A DNA stretch of 64,000 nucleotides from an uncultured Verrucomicrobiota bacterium (GCA_937872895.1 CALMUP010000008.1:289613-353612); one strand, 5' to 3'; shown: positions 40,261 through 50,285, numbered from the stretch's first letter. The notes: generated by a model not told the origin, from the letters alone. Program-made: numbers and translations.

Positions 40261-41645
40261 ATCGACGGTTCCATCTCGGTACCGCCTCCTCCATCGAACA
40301 GGGGGCGACACGTCTTCTGGAAGGATTGCGGGCGACCTCGCTGACCGGGCTTGCCCCGGGTGAAGGATTGCGGTGGGAGGTCGAAGTACCCGACACCGAT
40401 CCGTTGGCCTGGTTGAATCACCACGACAACCTGGTTCGTATGTATTGCAGCAACCGGGAACGGCGCTTGCAGATCGCAGCCCTGGGTGTGGCCGACATGT
40501 TGCGGTACAACGAGGGGGAACACCGCCTGCACGAGGCGCTGGCCGGAGTCTTTGACCGGTTGCACCGTTTGCCGCACGGCATGCGTTACTACGGGGGCAT
40601 GCGGTTCAGTGAAGACCTGGTGCCGGGCGATTCATTGTGGCAGCGGTTCGGTCAGGTGCGTTTTGTCCTGCCCATGGCCGAGTTGATCCGTGACGAGGTA
40701 TCCACACGCCTGAGCCTGAACCTGATTGTCACCCCGGATGGTGCGCGTGACCTGGCCGTGCGCGCTGCGTTGCTCGGTTCGTTGCAGACGCCGCCATCAC
40801 TCAGCGCCGCGCACCTTCCGCTGCCGGTGCGGCGGGTCAACCATCCCGACCGCGAGACCTGGGAGGTCATGGTGCGACAGGCCCGGCACCACATGGCGGG
40901 AGGCGCATTGGCCAAGGTAGTCTTGGCCCGACGTTGCCAGTTTGATTTCGCCGAACCTCTTCATCCCATGGCCCTGCTGCAACGTCTTCATGAAGCTACG
41001 CCGGACAGTTTCCATTTCTGTTTCAATTACGGGAATGAAATCGCCTTCATCGGAGCCACGCCGGAACGTTTGTACCAGCGTCGCGGTCACCAGATCCTGA
41101 GCGAAGCGCTGGCCGGTACGCGGCCGCGCGGAGCATCGGAGGAGGATGACCAGTGGCTGGAGTCCGAACTGATGGCGAGTGCGAAGGAGCGACGCGAGCA
41201 TCAGTTGGTGGCGGACGCGGTGGTATCGATTCTCAACCGGTTCTGCACCGATGTGCACGCGGATGCCGCGCCGGAAATATTGAAGCTCAGGTATGTGCAG
41301 CATTTACGGACGGTGATCCGTGGGACCTTGAAGCCTGGCAGCACCGATGCGGACTTGCTGATGGCCCTTCATCCCACTCCGGCGGTAGGAGGCTGGCCAC
41401 GGGAGGCCGCGCTTCCGGTCATCGCTGCGCTGGAGTCGTGTGACCGCGGCTGGTATTCCGCGCCGATCGGCTGGATCACCACCGAGGAGTCTGAATTCGC
41501 GGTGGCCATCCGGTGCGCCCTGGTCGAGGGATCGCGCTTGGCCTTGTTTTCCGGCGCGGGCATCATGCCCGAGTCGGACACCGAACAGGAGTGGCGGGAG
41601 ATCGAAAGCAAGATCGGGAACTTTCTGCGGATTTTCACGACATGA
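40257..41645 (+). CDS. menF: Isochorismate synthase (MenF)
   Basis: 462 residues. It turns chorismate into isochorismate, the first committed step of menaquinone synthesis. The chorismate-binding domain is in the C-terminal two thirds: GGALAKVVLARRCQFDF (general-base lysine in AKVVLAR), FIGATPERLYQRRG, ALAGTRPRGASEEDD, SAKERREHQLV, LHPTPAVGGWPREAA, and a GAGIMPESDTEQEWREIESKI end that binds Mg. The N-terminal third is divergent, as is usual. Its start overlaps the menG stop and its stop overlaps the menD start, both ATGA. Confidence 0.94.
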   Translation: MNRRFHLGTASSIEQGATRLLEGLRATSLTGLAPGEGLRWEVEVPDTDPLAWLNHHDNLVRMYCSNRERRLQIAALGVADMLRYNEGEHRLHEALAGVFDRLHRLPHGMRYYGGMRFSEDLVPGDSLWQRFGQVRFVLPMAELIRDEVSTRLSLNLIVTPDGARDLAVRAALLGSLQTPPSLSAAHLPLPVRRVNHPDRETWEVMVRQARHHMAGGALAKVVLARRCQFDFAEPLHPMALLQRLHEATPDSFHFCFNYGNEIAFIGATPERLYQRRGHQILSEALAGTRPRGASEEDDQWLESELMASAKERREHQLVADAVVSILNRFCTDVHADAAPEILKLRYVQHLRTVIRGTLKPGSTDADLLMALHPTPAVGGWPREAALPVIAALESCDRGWYSAPIGWITTEESEFAVAIRCALVEGSRLALFSGAGIMPESDTEQEWREIESKIGNFLRIFTT

Positions 41646-43399
41646 CAACACGGAAACCGGCGAACCTCAACATGGCCTGGTCAGAGCTGATGGTGCGTGA
41701 ACTCACGCGTCTGGGCGCAGGACGGTTTTTCATAGCCCCGGGGTCTCGGTCGAGTCCACTCGCCTTGGCTGCCGCAGATCACGCCGCCGCAATCACCGTG
41801 CACCATGATGAACGTGGTCTGGGCTTCGCCGCCCTGGGCTGGGCACGGGCAACCGGCCGGCCGGCCGTGGTGATCACCACCTCCGGTTCGGCGGTGGCGA
41901 ACCTGTGGCCTTCGGTATGCGAAGCCCATTTGGACGGCATTCCGCTGATTCTGCTCACCGCGGATCGTCCGCCCGAATTGCGGGACACCGGAGCGAACCA
42001 GACCATGCCGCAACCCGGCTTGTTCGGCCACTACGTCCGATGGCAGATGGACCTGCCGTGTCCCGACGTGAAGGTGCCAGCATCCTATCTGCTTTCCACG
42101 ATCGATGAGGCATACGCGCGTGCGGTGGGTGAGCCGGCTGGTCCGGTCCATCTGAACCAGATGTTTCGCGAACCGCTCGCTCCGGTGCGCGTGCGCGACG
42201 GTTCGGCGGCATGGCAACAAACGGTTGCTCGTTGGTGGCGGCAGGATACATCGTGGCAGATTCGGGTGGTCGGGAAACGCAGCCCTGAACGTAGAGCGGT
42301 GAACGATGTCGCGGCATGGGCGAAACGTCGCGGGATCATCGTGGCCGGATCGCTGGCTTTATCCGATGACCGCGCGGCAGTGTGCCAACTCGGAGATGCC
42401 TGGGGTTGGCCGGTATTGCCGGATGTGCGTTCCGGACTGCGCCTGGATATGGAAAAGCACGGCGTTGTTTCCATGATTGATCAGCTCCTGTTGGGTGATC
42501 ATGCGACGAATCAGCTCCGGCCCGACTGCATTGTTCATGTCGGAGGCCGGCTTTCCTCCAAGCGTCTGAACTCGTGGCTCGCCGAGGCGAAGGTTCCGTA
42601 TCTTCACCTTTCGGATCATCCGGATCGTTTGGATCCGTATGGCGTGGTGACGGATCGTTGGGTGGTGTCGCCGGCCAAGGCGATTGCTTCGCTGATCAAG
42701 GCTTCGGGCAAAGGGAAAGCGCCAGCCGGATGGAGAAAACGATGGATGGAGCTGCACCACCGCCTGGAAACGGCGTGGCGCGAACTACTGGCTGAATCGG
42801 ATGGCTTGACCGAACCGGCCGTTGCGGCCTCCGTCTCCGATCTGATTCCTGCGGGTCACGGTCTTTTTGTCGCCAGTAGCATGCCGGTACGCGATCTCGA
42901 CATGTATGGACTTTCGCGCCGTTCCCCCCCCGAGGTGGTGGCCAACCGCGGGGTCAGCGGGATCGATGGCAACCTGGCAACCGCGTGCGGATTCGCGCTG
43001 GGACGCGCGGCACCGGTCACGGTAGTGATCGGTGATGTCGCCCTGTTGCATGATCTCAACAGCCTCGGACTGGTCGCCATGACTGGAGTGCCAGTGGTGG
43101 TTGTGGTCATCAACAACGACGGTGGTGGCATATTTTCCTTCCTGCCCGTTTCGAAAACTCCACGCCATTTCGAGACCTGCTTTGGAACACCGCACGGCCG
43201 CTCGTTCCGACATGCCGCGGCTTTGTATGACCTGCCGTACATGAACCCGGAAACCGCTGCGGCGTTCCGCGAGGCCTACTACGAAGCGGTGCAACGTGGC
43301 GTGTCATGCATCATTGAAGTTCGCACGGAACGTGCGGCAAATCTTCGCGAGCATCGACGCATCCAGAATCGGCTTGCCGCGGTGATCAACCATGCTTGA
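41642..43399 (+). CDS. menD: 2-succinyl-5-enolpyruvyl-6-hydroxy-3-cyclohexene-1-carboxylate synthase
   Basis: 585 residues from ATG 41642; the frame stays open back to 41513 but inside menF. MenD is a thiamine-diphosphate enzyme that joins 2-oxoglutarate to isochorismate. Seen are FFIAPGSRSSPLALAAAD, the cofactor-activating glutamate in HHDERGLGFAALGWA, VVITTSGSAVANLWPSVCEA, a central domain with CIVHVGGRLSSKRLNSWL, and the ThDP-binding GDVALLHDLNSLGL followed by NNDGGGIFSFLPV. Length is typical. It overlaps menF by 4 bp and menH by 8 bp, so the genes are tightly coupled. Confidence 0.96.
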   Translation: MTTRKPANLNMAWSELMVRELTRLGAGRFFIAPGSRSSPLALAAADHAAAITVHHDERGLGFAALGWARATGRPAVVITTSGSAVANLWPSVCEAHLDGIPLILLTADRPPELRDTGANQTMPQPGLFGHYVRWQMDLPCPDVKVPASYLLSTIDEAYARAVGEPAGPVHLNQMFREPLAPVRVRDGSAAWQQTVARWWRQDTSWQIRVVGKRSPERRAVNDVAAWAKRRGIIVAGSLALSDDRAAVCQLGDAWGWPVLPDVRSGLRLDMEKHGVVSMIDQLLLGDHATNQLRPDCIVHVGGRLSSKRLNSWLAEAKVPYLHLSDHPDRLDPYGVVTDRWVVSPAKAIASLIKASGKGKAPAGWRKRWMELHHRLETAWRELLAESDGLTEPAVAASVSDLIPAGHGLFVASSMPVRDLDMYGLSRRSPPEVVANRGVSGIDGNLATACGFALGRAAPVTVVIGDVALLHDLNSLGLVAMTGVPVVVVVINNDGGGIFSFLPVSKTPRHFETCFGTPHGRSFRHAAALYDLPYMNPETAAAFREAYYEAVQRGVSCIIEVRTERAANLREHRRIQNRLAAVINHA

Positions 43400-44213
43400 T
43401 GATCCGTCCACCTGGCCGTTGTCGCGCGGGGGATCGAATGGCACACCGGTTCTATTCCTCCATGGGTGGCTCGGGCATCGCGGTGATTGGAACGATGTCG
43501 CGACGGCCCTGCCTGGCGATCGGGCCTGGATGGCCGTGGACTTGCCGGGGCATGGCGAGAACACCGACGGGGATGCACTGCCCGAATTACCGGATGTGCT
43601 GACCGGGTTGGAACGCCTGCGTGTCGCTCAAGGAATCCCACGATGGCACGTGGCCGGATACTCGATGGGTGGCCGCCTGGCGCTGGCCTTTGCGATGGTA
43701 TTCCCGGAGCATATCGCCTCCTTAACCATGATCGCGGCATCGCCGGGGGTGGATGGTGCCGAGGCCAGGCAAACCCGCCGTAATCAGGACATCGCATGGG
43801 CTGCCCGATTCCGCGAACAACCGGCACGGGATGTGGTGGCGGCGTGGTATCAGCAACCGGTATTCGCCTCGCTGGCCAGTCAGCCGGATTTGCTGGCGAC
43901 CATCATCCAGCAGCGAAGCGTGGCCTGTTCACCGCTCACGGCGGATGCCCTGGTCTTGTGGGGGCAGGGCGTGTTGCCGTCACAGTGGGGTCGGCTTGAG
44001 CAATTAACCGTTCCTGTTTGTCACATCAGCGGCGCGCTGGACCCTTCGTACGTTGCGGTAGGCGAGCGGATGATGGAGCAAAACGGTTCGATTGAACGGC
44101 GGGTCATCCAAGGGGTGGGCCACACGGTTCATCTTGAGCGGCCGGTGGAGTTGGGCCATAGTATCGGGCAGTTTTTATCAGACGTGGAACGACGGGAAGC
44201 GAGGAATAGATGA
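43392..44213 (+). CDS. menH: 2-succinyl-6-hydroxy-2,4-cyclohexadiene-1-carboxylate synthase (MenH)
   Basis: 273 residues. It is an alpha/beta-hydrolase fold enzyme that eliminates pyruvate from the MenD product. The oxyanion strand is [14 protein letters not shown], the nucleophile elbow is [13 protein letters not shown], and the acid and base residues fit in ISGALDPSY and [14 protein letters not shown]. General alpha/beta hydrolases look alike, so the assignment depends on the location between menD and menB. It overlaps both neighbours (8 bp and 4 bp). Confidence 0.9.
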   Translation: MLDDPSTWPLSRGGSNGTPVLFLHGWLGHRGDWNDVATALPGDRAWMAVDLPGHGENTDGDALPELPDVLTGLERLRVAQGIPRWHVAGYSMGGRLALAFAMVFPEHIASLTMIAASPGVDGAEARQTRRNQDIAWAARFREQPARDVVAAWYQQPVFASLASQPDLLATIIQQRSVACSPLTADALVLWGQGVLPSQWGRLEQLTVPVCHISGALDPSYVAVGERMMEQNGSIERRVIQGVGHTVHLERPVELGHSIGQFLSDVERREARNR

Positions 44214-45031
44214 GTATGGTGAACTGGAAGATTGCGGGGACTTTTACCGATATCAAGTACGAGAAGGCGGATGGCATCGCCAAGATTACCATCAACCGGC
44301 CGGAAGTGCGGAATGCATTCCGGCCACTGACCGTGCAGGAGATGATGAAGGCGCTGGAGGATGCGCGTGAGGATTCCGGCATCGGGGTGATCATCCTGAC
44401 CGGAGAGGGCGAAAAGGCTTTCTGCTCGGGCGGGGACCAGAAGATTCGCGGTGATGCCGGTTACGATGACGGGACGGGGGTCAACCGGCTCAACGTGCTC
44501 GATTTTCAGCGGCAGATTCGCACCTGTCCCAAACCGGTGATTGCCATGGTGGCCGGTTATGCCATCGGTGGCGGGCATGTCCTGCATGTCGTGTGCGATC
44601 TGACCATCGCCGCCGACAATGCGATCTTCGGGCAGACCGGACCGAAGGTAGGCTCGTTTGATGGCGGTTTTGGATCATCCTACCTGAGCCGGATGGTCGG
44701 ACAGAAGAAGGCCCGTGAAATCTGGTTCCTGTGCCGCCAGTACAACGCCCAGGAGGCGCTCGCCATGGGCCTGGTCAACACCGTGGTCCCGCTGGCCCGG
44801 CTCGAGGAGGAGACGGTGCAGTGGTGCCGGGAGATTCTTGAGAAATCCCCACTGGCCCTGCGTTGCCTCAAGGCCGCCCTGAATGCCGATTGCGATGGGC
44901 AGACCGGATTGCAGGAACTGGCGGGCAACGCCACGCTGCTCTACTACATGTCCGAGGAGGCGCAGGAAGGCAAAAAAGCCTTCGTGGAAAAACGCAAGCC
45001 GGACTTCTCCAAGTTTCCGCGCCACCCCTGA
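44210..45031 (+). CDS. menB: 1,4-dihydroxy-2-naphthoyl-CoA synthase (MenB)
   Basis: 273 residues. It closes the second ring of the naphthoate from o-succinylbenzoyl-CoA. Crotonase fold with MenB-specific motifs: [92 protein letters not shown], and the C-terminal [24 protein letters not shown]. Length is normal. menC, menE and menA are not in the window, so the pathway must be completed elsewhere. The stop is followed 9 nt later by the transporter gene. Confidence 0.97.
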   Translation: MSMVNWKIAGTFTDIKYEKADGIAKITINRPEVRNAFRPLTVQEMMKALEDAREDSGIGVIILTGEGEKAFCSGGDQKIRGDAGYDDGTGVNRLNVLDFQRQIRTCPKPVIAMVAGYAIGGGHVLHVVCDLTIAADNAIFGQTGPKVGSFDGGFGSSYLSRMVGQKKAREIWFLCRQYNAQEALAMGLVNTVVPLARLEEETVQWCREILEKSPLALRCLKAALNADCDGQTGLQELAGNATLLYYMSEEAQEGKKAFVEKRKPDFSKFPRHP

Positions 45032-45040
45032 CGAGGTCCT

Positions 45041-46084
45041 TTGGAACGCACCGATTACTTCATCCGACGCCTGCTACTGATCATTCCGACCTTCATCGGA
45101 ATCACCCTGGTATGTTTCGGCATGGTGCAGTTGGTACCGGGCGGGCCAGTTGAGCAGATGATGCTGCGGATGCGCGGCATGGGCGAGGGGGAATCGCGGC
45201 CCGCCCAGGGTGGTGAGGTGGCGTCGGTCAGCGCGGAATACCGCGCCCAGCTTGAAAAGCACTTTGGTTTCGATCGGCCGTGGTGGGAACGCTACCTGCA
45301 GTGGCTGGTGCATGACCGGCTGGGGCTGGACACGCCCTCCTACAAGTATCCGGACAAGTCGGCCTGGCAGGTGATCAGTCAACGGTTCGAGGTATCGTTG
45401 ATCTTTGGCATCACCGGGTTTGTCCTGACCTACTTTGTCTGCATTCCGCTCGGCATCGCCAAGGCTTTGCGCCAGGGCAGTCCTTTTGATGTAGCGACAA
45501 GCGCCCTGGTCTTTGCCGGGTATGCCATGCCGGCCTTTGCGCTGGGCATGCTGCTCAAGATGTTGTTCTGCGGCACGGTAGATCATTTCTGGTCGTGGTT
45601 CCCGGTGGCGGGATTCGAATCGGACCACTATGCCGCGATGGGCTTTGCGGAGAAGGTCGCCGACCGGATCCAGCACATGTTCCTGCCATTGGTGTGTTAT
45701 GTGGCGGGCAATTTCGCCGTGTTGACAGTGCTGATGAAGAATTCGTTGCTCGATCAGATTGGCAGTGACTACATACGCACGGTGCTGGCGCGGGGCGGCA
45801 GCTTCCGCCGGGCGGTCTGGGGTCATGCCTTTCGCAACGCCCTGATCCCGATTGCCACCGGTTTCGGCTCGGTGCTGACCCTGATGTTTGCCGGTTCGGT
45901 GGTGATCGAAACGGTGTTCGAGATTCCCGGCATGGGCCGTTTGAGCCTCGAGTCGATGGTCGGCCGGGACTATCCGGTATTCCTCGGGGCCGTTTCCATC
46001 ACGGCCTTGCTGGGTTTGCTGGGTAATGTGATATCCGATCTGTGTTACGTGCTGATCGATCCGCGCATCAACTTCCGCAAATGA
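45041..46084 (+). CDS. yejB: Peptide ABC transporter permease (YejB/OppB type)
   Basis: 347 residues from a TTG start at 45041, behind GAGG at 45033-45036. An inner-membrane permease of the oligopeptide family with six predicted helices (first: YFIRRLLLIIPTFIGITLVCFGMVQLVPGGPVEQ). The periplasmic loop includes AEYRAQLEKHFGFDRPWWERYLQWL, and the EAA-type coupling loop is TVLARGGSFRRAVWGHAFRNALIPI. The long first loop and the KYPDKSAWQVISQRFEVSL segment match YejB, whose E. coli homologue imports microcin C-like peptides. It begins 9 nt after menB, so the men and yej genes may share a transcript. Confidence 0.92.
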   Translation: MERTDYFIRRLLLIIPTFIGITLVCFGMVQLVPGGPVEQMMLRMRGMGEGESRPAQGGEVASVSAEYRAQLEKHFGFDRPWWERYLQWLVHDRLGLDTPSYKYPDKSAWQVISQRFEVSLIFGITGFVLTYFVCIPLGIAKALRQGSPFDVATSALVFAGYAMPAFALGMLLKMLFCGTVDHFWSWFPVAGFESDHYAAMGFAEKVADRIQHMFLPLVCYVAGNFAVLTVLMKNSLLDQIGSDYIRTVLARGGSFRRAVWGHAFRNALIPIATGFGSVLTLMFAGSVVIETVFEIPGMGRLSLESMVGRDYPVFLGAVSITALLGLLGNVISDLCYVLIDPRINFRK

Positions 46085-46087
46085 TTC

Positions 46088-47698
46088 ATGACGACCACCT
46101 CCACCATACCGCCGCGCAGGCGAATGCCGAACCCGGTGGCTCGCCAACGGTGGGTGCGGTTCCGCCGCAACCGGCGTGGCTTCGTATCGCTCGTCCTGCT
46201 CGTTACCTTGTATGCACTCAGCCTGGTTGCCGAGTTGATCAGCAACGATCGGCCGCTGATCGTGAACCATCAAGGATCCTGGTATTTTCCCGTCCTGTTC
46301 TTCTATCCCGAAGACACGTTCACCGGTAGCGGGGTCATGACCCGCGCCAACTACAAACGGCTCGCGGCGTCACCGAGCTTCGCCCCGGAATCGGGGAACT
46401 GGATGATGTTCCCGCCTGTTCCATACGGACCGAACGAGATCATCAATCCGGATTCACTGCGCGGCGAGGAACGGGTAACCTTGTCGTTGCGCAACCAGCC
46501 GCGTGTGGGCACGGTACAGCTTGATGCGACGGGTTCGGTCGTGCGAGCACAGGCGGCGGAGTCATTCCTCGCCCATCGTGAGGATGAGACGCTTGCGGAA
46601 ACCTGGCGTTTTCCGGATTTGTTCCGTGACAGCATGGCGGCGCGGTTTGCCAACCGGGCACAAGCGGCCATGCGCTCGGTAGTGACCAACCAGCACGGGC
46701 TGGTTGCCGAGGTCAGCCTGACCGCCTACACCCCGCGCAGCCAGCCTCCACGCGATATCCGCATTACATTCCGTGAACTACTGACAAACCGCGAGTCCGT
46801 CCGAACCCTGGTCTTCGCGCGGGACCTGACGCTGGTCGCCGGAACCGGAAAAGGGGACTGGTGGGCGGTCTTGTCCGGGGAAGAGCAGGAACGGCTTACC
46901 GGTTATGCTCGCCAGGCGTTCAACGGGGTGCTGGTGCCGCGCAGCGAAGCGCTGGCCGGTACTTCCTTTACCGTTGATGTCCGGCGCAACGATGTACAAT
47001 GGCCATTCCGGCCGAATCCTCGCCATTGGCTTGGCCTGGACAACGCAGGTCGGGATGTGTTCGCTCGTATCCTGTATGGTTTGCGGACCTCGATGACCTT
47101 CGGCTTGCTGCTGGTTGTTTTCTCGATGGCTTTCGGCACCTTGATGGGGGCCATGCAGGGATACTTCGGGGGACGGGTCGATCTGGTGGCGCAGCGGCTG
47201 ATCGAAATCTGGAGCACGATCCCTTTCCTGTATGTGATGATCTGGCTCGGTTCGCTCTACGGGCGCAGTTTCTCTTTACTGCTTTTTTGTTACGGAATAT
47301 TCAACTGGATCGGTATTTCCTCGTATGTGCGGGCGGAATTCCTGCGGTTGCGCCGGATGCCTTTCGTCGATGCGGCGCGGTGCCTTGGTTTGTCCAACGG
47401 GGCGATCATGTTCCGGCACATCCTGCCCAATGCGTTGACTCCGATCATCACGTTTTTCCCGTTTTCACTGGTTGGGGCGATTGGATCGCTGGCCATGCTC
47501 GATTACCTCGGGTTTGGACTTCCGCCCCCAACTCCGAGCTGGGGTGAATTGCTGCAGCAGGCGCAATTCTTCCGCTGGGCGTGGTGGCTGATCCTGTATC
47601 CGTCGGTCGCGTTGTTCGCGGTGATCCTGATGGGTGTGTTCATTGGTGAGGCCGTGCGTGATGCCTATGACCCCAAACCGGTGATGAAGATGGCATGA
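46088..47698 (+). CDS. yejE: Peptide ABC transporter permease (YejE type) with extra periplasmic domain
   Basis: 536 residues, against about 340 in E. coli YejE. The first helix (GFVSLVLLVTLYALSLVAELI) and the following YejE-like loop (GSWYFPVLFFYPEDTFTG) are normal. The core restarts at NPRHWLGLDNAGRDVFARILYGLRTSMTFGLLL and continues with YVRAEFLRLRRMPFVDAARCLGLSNGAIMFRHILPNAL (coupling loop) to the end. Between them, about residues 120-300, is an added beta-rich stretch (RVTLSLRNQPRVGTVQLDAT, LTAYTPRSQPPRDIRITFRE) that should lie in the periplasm. It precedes the ATPase genes with a 4-bp overlap. Confidence 0.9.
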   Translation: MTTTSTIPPRRRMPNPVARQRWVRFRRNRRGFVSLVLLVTLYALSLVAELISNDRPLIVNHQGSWYFPVLFFYPEDTFTGSGVMTRANYKRLAASPSFAPESGNWMMFPPVPYGPNEIINPDSLRGEERVTLSLRNQPRVGTVQLDATGSVVRAQAAESFLAHREDETLAETWRFPDLFRDSMAARFANRAQAAMRSVVTNQHGLVAEVSLTAYTPRSQPPRDIRITFRELLTNRESVRTLVFARDLTLVAGTGKGDWWAVLSGEEQERLTGYARQAFNGVLVPRSEALAGTSFTVDVRRNDVQWPFRPNPRHWLGLDNAGRDVFARILYGLRTSMTFGLLLVVFSMAFGTLMGAMQGYFGGRVDLVAQRLIEIWSTIPFLYVMIWLGSLYGRSFSLLLFCYGIFNWIGISSYVRAEFLRLRRMPFVDAARCLGLSNGAIMFRHILPNALTPIITFFPFSLVGAIGSLAMLDYLGFGLPPPTPSWGELLQQAQFFRWAWWLILYPSVALFAVILMGVFIGEAVRDAYDPKPVMKMA

Positions 47699-48720
47699 AC
47701 GACATGAAGGCCAGCGCAAACAGGATGGCGATCGAACCGTTGTTGCGGGTCGAGGATCTGGTGGTCTCGTTCAACACCGAGGCGGGAACTGCTCGTGCCG
47801 TGGATGGCGTGTCGTTCTCGGTCATGCCGGGCGAGATCCTGGGCGTGGTGGGTGAGTCGGGATGCGGCAAGTCGGTGACTGCGATGAGTCTGTTGCGATT
47901 GATTCCACACCCGCCCGGCCGGATCGAGCAAGGCCGGGTCTGGTTCCGAGGACGCGACCTGTTGGCCATGTCGATCAGCGACTTGCGGCGGGTACGCGGT
48001 CGTGAAATCGGTATGATCTTCCAGGAACCGATGACCGCCTTGTCGCCGTTGCACCGCGTTGGCCAGCAACTGGTCGAAGCGCAGCGATTCCATGGCGATA
48101 TCAACCGTGATGAGGCCTGGACCCACGCGGTTCGTTGGATGGAGAAGGTCGGCATACCGGATGCGCCTGAACGGATGTACGCATACCCGCATGAGCTTTC
48201 CGGCGGCATGCGGCAGCGGGTGATGATCGCTTCGGTCCTGATGATGGAGCCGGCATTGATCATCGCGGACGAGCCGACGACCGCATTGGATGTAACCATC
48301 CAGGCGCAGATCCTGCGATTGCTTATGGAGGCAAAGAACCGGGAAACGGCAGTGCTTTTCATTAGCCACAATCTCGGGGTGATCTGGGAAACCTGCTCGC
48401 GGTTGATCGTGATGTATGCATCCGAGATCGTGGAACAAGGTCCGGTGGAGGCCGTCTTCGCCCGCCCGCGGCATCCCTACACACGGGCATTGCTCAAGGC
48501 CAATCCGGCCTTGGCCACCCGGGGGGAGCGTTTGGAAACCATTCCGGGACAGGTGCCGTCGCTGTTGAAGCGCACGGCGGGCTGTCGCTTCGCTGATCGT
48601 TGTCCGATGGTTCAGGAGCAGTGCCGGCAGGCCCCGGTCGCGCTGACGCCGGAAGGATTGCGCTCGGTGCGGTGCGTGCGGGCGGATGAAGTCAGTCCGG
48701 GTGGGGAGGGTTCACCATGA
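47695..48720 (+). CDS. Peptide ABC transporter ATPase (OppD/DppD type)
   Basis: 341 residues. The start may be the third Met (MAIEPLLRVEDLVVSF). Walker A GESGCGKSVTAMSLL, Q-loop IFQEPMTALSPLHRV, ABC signature ELSGGMRQRVMIAS, Walker B ALIIADEPTTALDV, switch His in LFISHNLGVI. The C-terminal oligo-HPY region carries a four-cysteine set (GCRFADRCPMVQEQC and later SVRCVR) that may bind an Fe-S cluster, as in peptide transporter ATPases. In E. coli YejF both ATPase domains are fused; here they are two genes that overlap by 4 bp. Confidence 0.93.
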   Translation: MNDMKASANRMAIEPLLRVEDLVVSFNTEAGTARAVDGVSFSVMPGEILGVVGESGCGKSVTAMSLLRLIPHPPGRIEQGRVWFRGRDLLAMSISDLRRVRGREIGMIFQEPMTALSPLHRVGQQLVEAQRFHGDINRDEAWTHAVRWMEKVGIPDAPERMYAYPHELSGGMRQRVMIASVLMMEPALIIADEPTTALDVTIQAQILRLLMEAKNRETAVLFISHNLGVIWETCSRLIVMYASEIVEQGPVEAVFARPRHPYTRALLKANPALATRGERLETIPGQVPSLLKRTAGCRFADRCPMVQEQCRQAPVALTPEGLRSVRCVRADEVSPGGEGSP

Positions 48721-49685
48721 GTACGCAACCCTTGCTGAGCGTGGACCGCGTCAATGTCTGGTTCCCGATCCGTCGCGGTGTGTTTTCGCGGGTACGTGGC
48801 CATATCCGGGCGGTACAGGACGTTTCGCTCTCCGTGAAGGCCGGGGAAGTGCTGGGACTGGTCGGCGAGTCGGGATGTGGAAAATCCACGTTGGCTCGAT
48901 CGATCTTGATGCTTCAACCGCCGGTTAGCGGAACGATACGGTGGCAGGGCCGCGATGTGTATGGACTTGGCGGGGACGAAGCCAGGCAGGTGCGTCGGCA
49001 GATCCAGATCGTCTTCCAGGATCCTTATGCCTCCCTCAATCCGCGGCTTCCGGTGGCACAGATTGTCACCGAGGGATTGGTGGCGCATCGAATGATCCGG
49101 GCGGATCAGGCGGCCGACCGGGCAGCAGCGCTGCTTGCCGATGTCGGATTGGGTACGGATGCCCTGTACCGCTATCCCCACGAATTCTCCGGAGGACAAC
49201 GCCAACGGATCAGCATCGCCCGTGCGCTTTCGATGAATCCAAAACTGATTGTCTGCGACGAGGCGGTCAGTGCGCTGGATGTCTCGATCCAGGCTCAAGT
49301 CATCAATCTGTTGATGGAACTGAAGGCAAAGTATGGCTTGTCCTATCTTTTCATTTCCCACGACTTGAGTGTGGTCAAGCTGATGGCGGACCGCGTGGCG
49401 GTGATGTACCTGGGGCGCGTGGTGGAAGAGGGACCTACGGACCAGGTCATGGCCAAGCCCGTGCATCCCTATACGGAGGCCTTGTTGGCGGTGGTACCCG
49501 AGGTCGGGCGTCCACGCGGTCGGTTACCGGTCTTGGCGGGCGAGATTCCCTCGGTCGCGAAGCCGCCCCCGGGTTGTGCGTTCCATACGCGGTGTCCGTT
49601 GGCAACGGAGCGTTGCCGTTCGGAGCGACCTGAACTGACCGGCGAAAAAGAACACAAGGCCAGTTGCCATATCCGGAGCGCTTGA
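48717..49685 (+). CDS. Peptide ABC transporter ATPase (OppF/DppF type)
   Basis: 322 residues. Walker A GESGCGKSTLARSIL, Q-loop VFQDPYASLNPRLPV, signature EFSGGQRQRISIARAL, Walker B LIVCDEAVSALDVS (A-V-S in place of P-T-S after DE), and switch H in LFISHDLSVVK. The C-terminal oligo-HPY domain has HPYTEALLAVVPEV and a cysteine set (GCAFHTRCPLATERC). It should pair with the 47695 ATPase to power the YejB/YejE permeases. The variant DEAVSALD is common in this subfamily. Confidence 0.93.
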   Translation: MSTQPLLSVDRVNVWFPIRRGVFSRVRGHIRAVQDVSLSVKAGEVLGLVGESGCGKSTLARSILMLQPPVSGTIRWQGRDVYGLGGDEARQVRRQIQIVFQDPYASLNPRLPVAQIVTEGLVAHRMIRADQAADRAAALLADVGLGTDALYRYPHEFSGGQRQRISIARALSMNPKLIVCDEAVSALDVSIQAQVINLLMELKAKYGLSYLFISHDLSVVKLMADRVAVMYLGRVVEEGPTDQVMAKPVHPYTEALLAVVPEVGRPRGRLPVLAGEIPSVAKPPPGCAFHTRCPLATERCRSERPELTGEKEHKASCHIRSA

Positions 49686-49745
49686 CTAGACTGGCCCTAT
49701 CGAAGGGGCGAGCATGGTCCATCACCGCAAACCTGGAGGTGCGTT

Positions 49746-50234
49746 ATGAGCAAGCCGATACTGGTGCGTGAATTCATGGCGACGGGGTTGGTGACATTGC
49801 AACCGGCCACACCCATATTCCAGGCGATCACCTTGTTGTTGAAGAACCGGGTTTCCGGCGCGCCGGTGGTGGATGAAACGGGAACATTGGTCGGTGTGCT
49901 CTCGGAGAAGGATTGTTTGCGGGTCTTCGCGAACGAGGCGTTTTTCTCCCAGAGCGCAGGCGGTCCGGTGTCTGACTACATGACCACAAACATGAAGACC
50001 GTTGATCCGGATGACGACGTGTTCAAGGCAGCAGACCTGTTTCTCAAGCACTCTTTCCGGCGATTGCCGGTGGTCGAGGACGGTCGGCTGGTCGGCCAGA
50101 TCAGCCGGCGCGATGTGCTCAAGGCCAGTCTCAAACTCGTGCAAGACTCGCCGATCAAGAAGGAATGGACGGACGCCAAGTATATCACCGATGAAATCAA
50201 GGCGGTGTTGGCGGATCGACCGCACAACGATTGA
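49746..50234 (+). CDS. Tandem CBS-domain protein
   Basis: 162 residues with GGAGG at 49735-49739. Two CBS motifs cover nearly all of it: VREFMATGLVTLQPATPIFQAITLLLKNRVSGAPVVDETGTLVGVLSEKDCL and VSDYMTTNMKTVDPDDDVFKAADLFLKHSFRRLPVVEDGRLVGQISRRDVLKA. CBS pairs bind adenosine nucleotides and control a partner. It is a stand-alone module with a short C-terminal extension. It lies 60 bp after the ATPase gene, and its partner is not evident here. Confidence 0.92.
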   Translation: MSKPILVREFMATGLVTLQPATPIFQAITLLLKNRVSGAPVVDETGTLVGVLSEKDCLRVFANEAFFSQSAGGPVSDYMTTNMKTVDPDDDVFKAADLFLKHSFRRLPVVEDGRLVGQISRRDVLKASLKLVQDSPIKKEWTDAKYITDEIKAVLADRPHND

Positions 50235-50285
50235 CGACCGATCGACGCGAGATGGATCGCGTTGGTTGGGCCGGTTCCGGATTGC

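Noticed and set aside
49681-49718. Promoter before the CBS gene (TTGACT at 49682)
   Set aside because: No -10 at acceptable distance; the gene may be read from the transporter operon.
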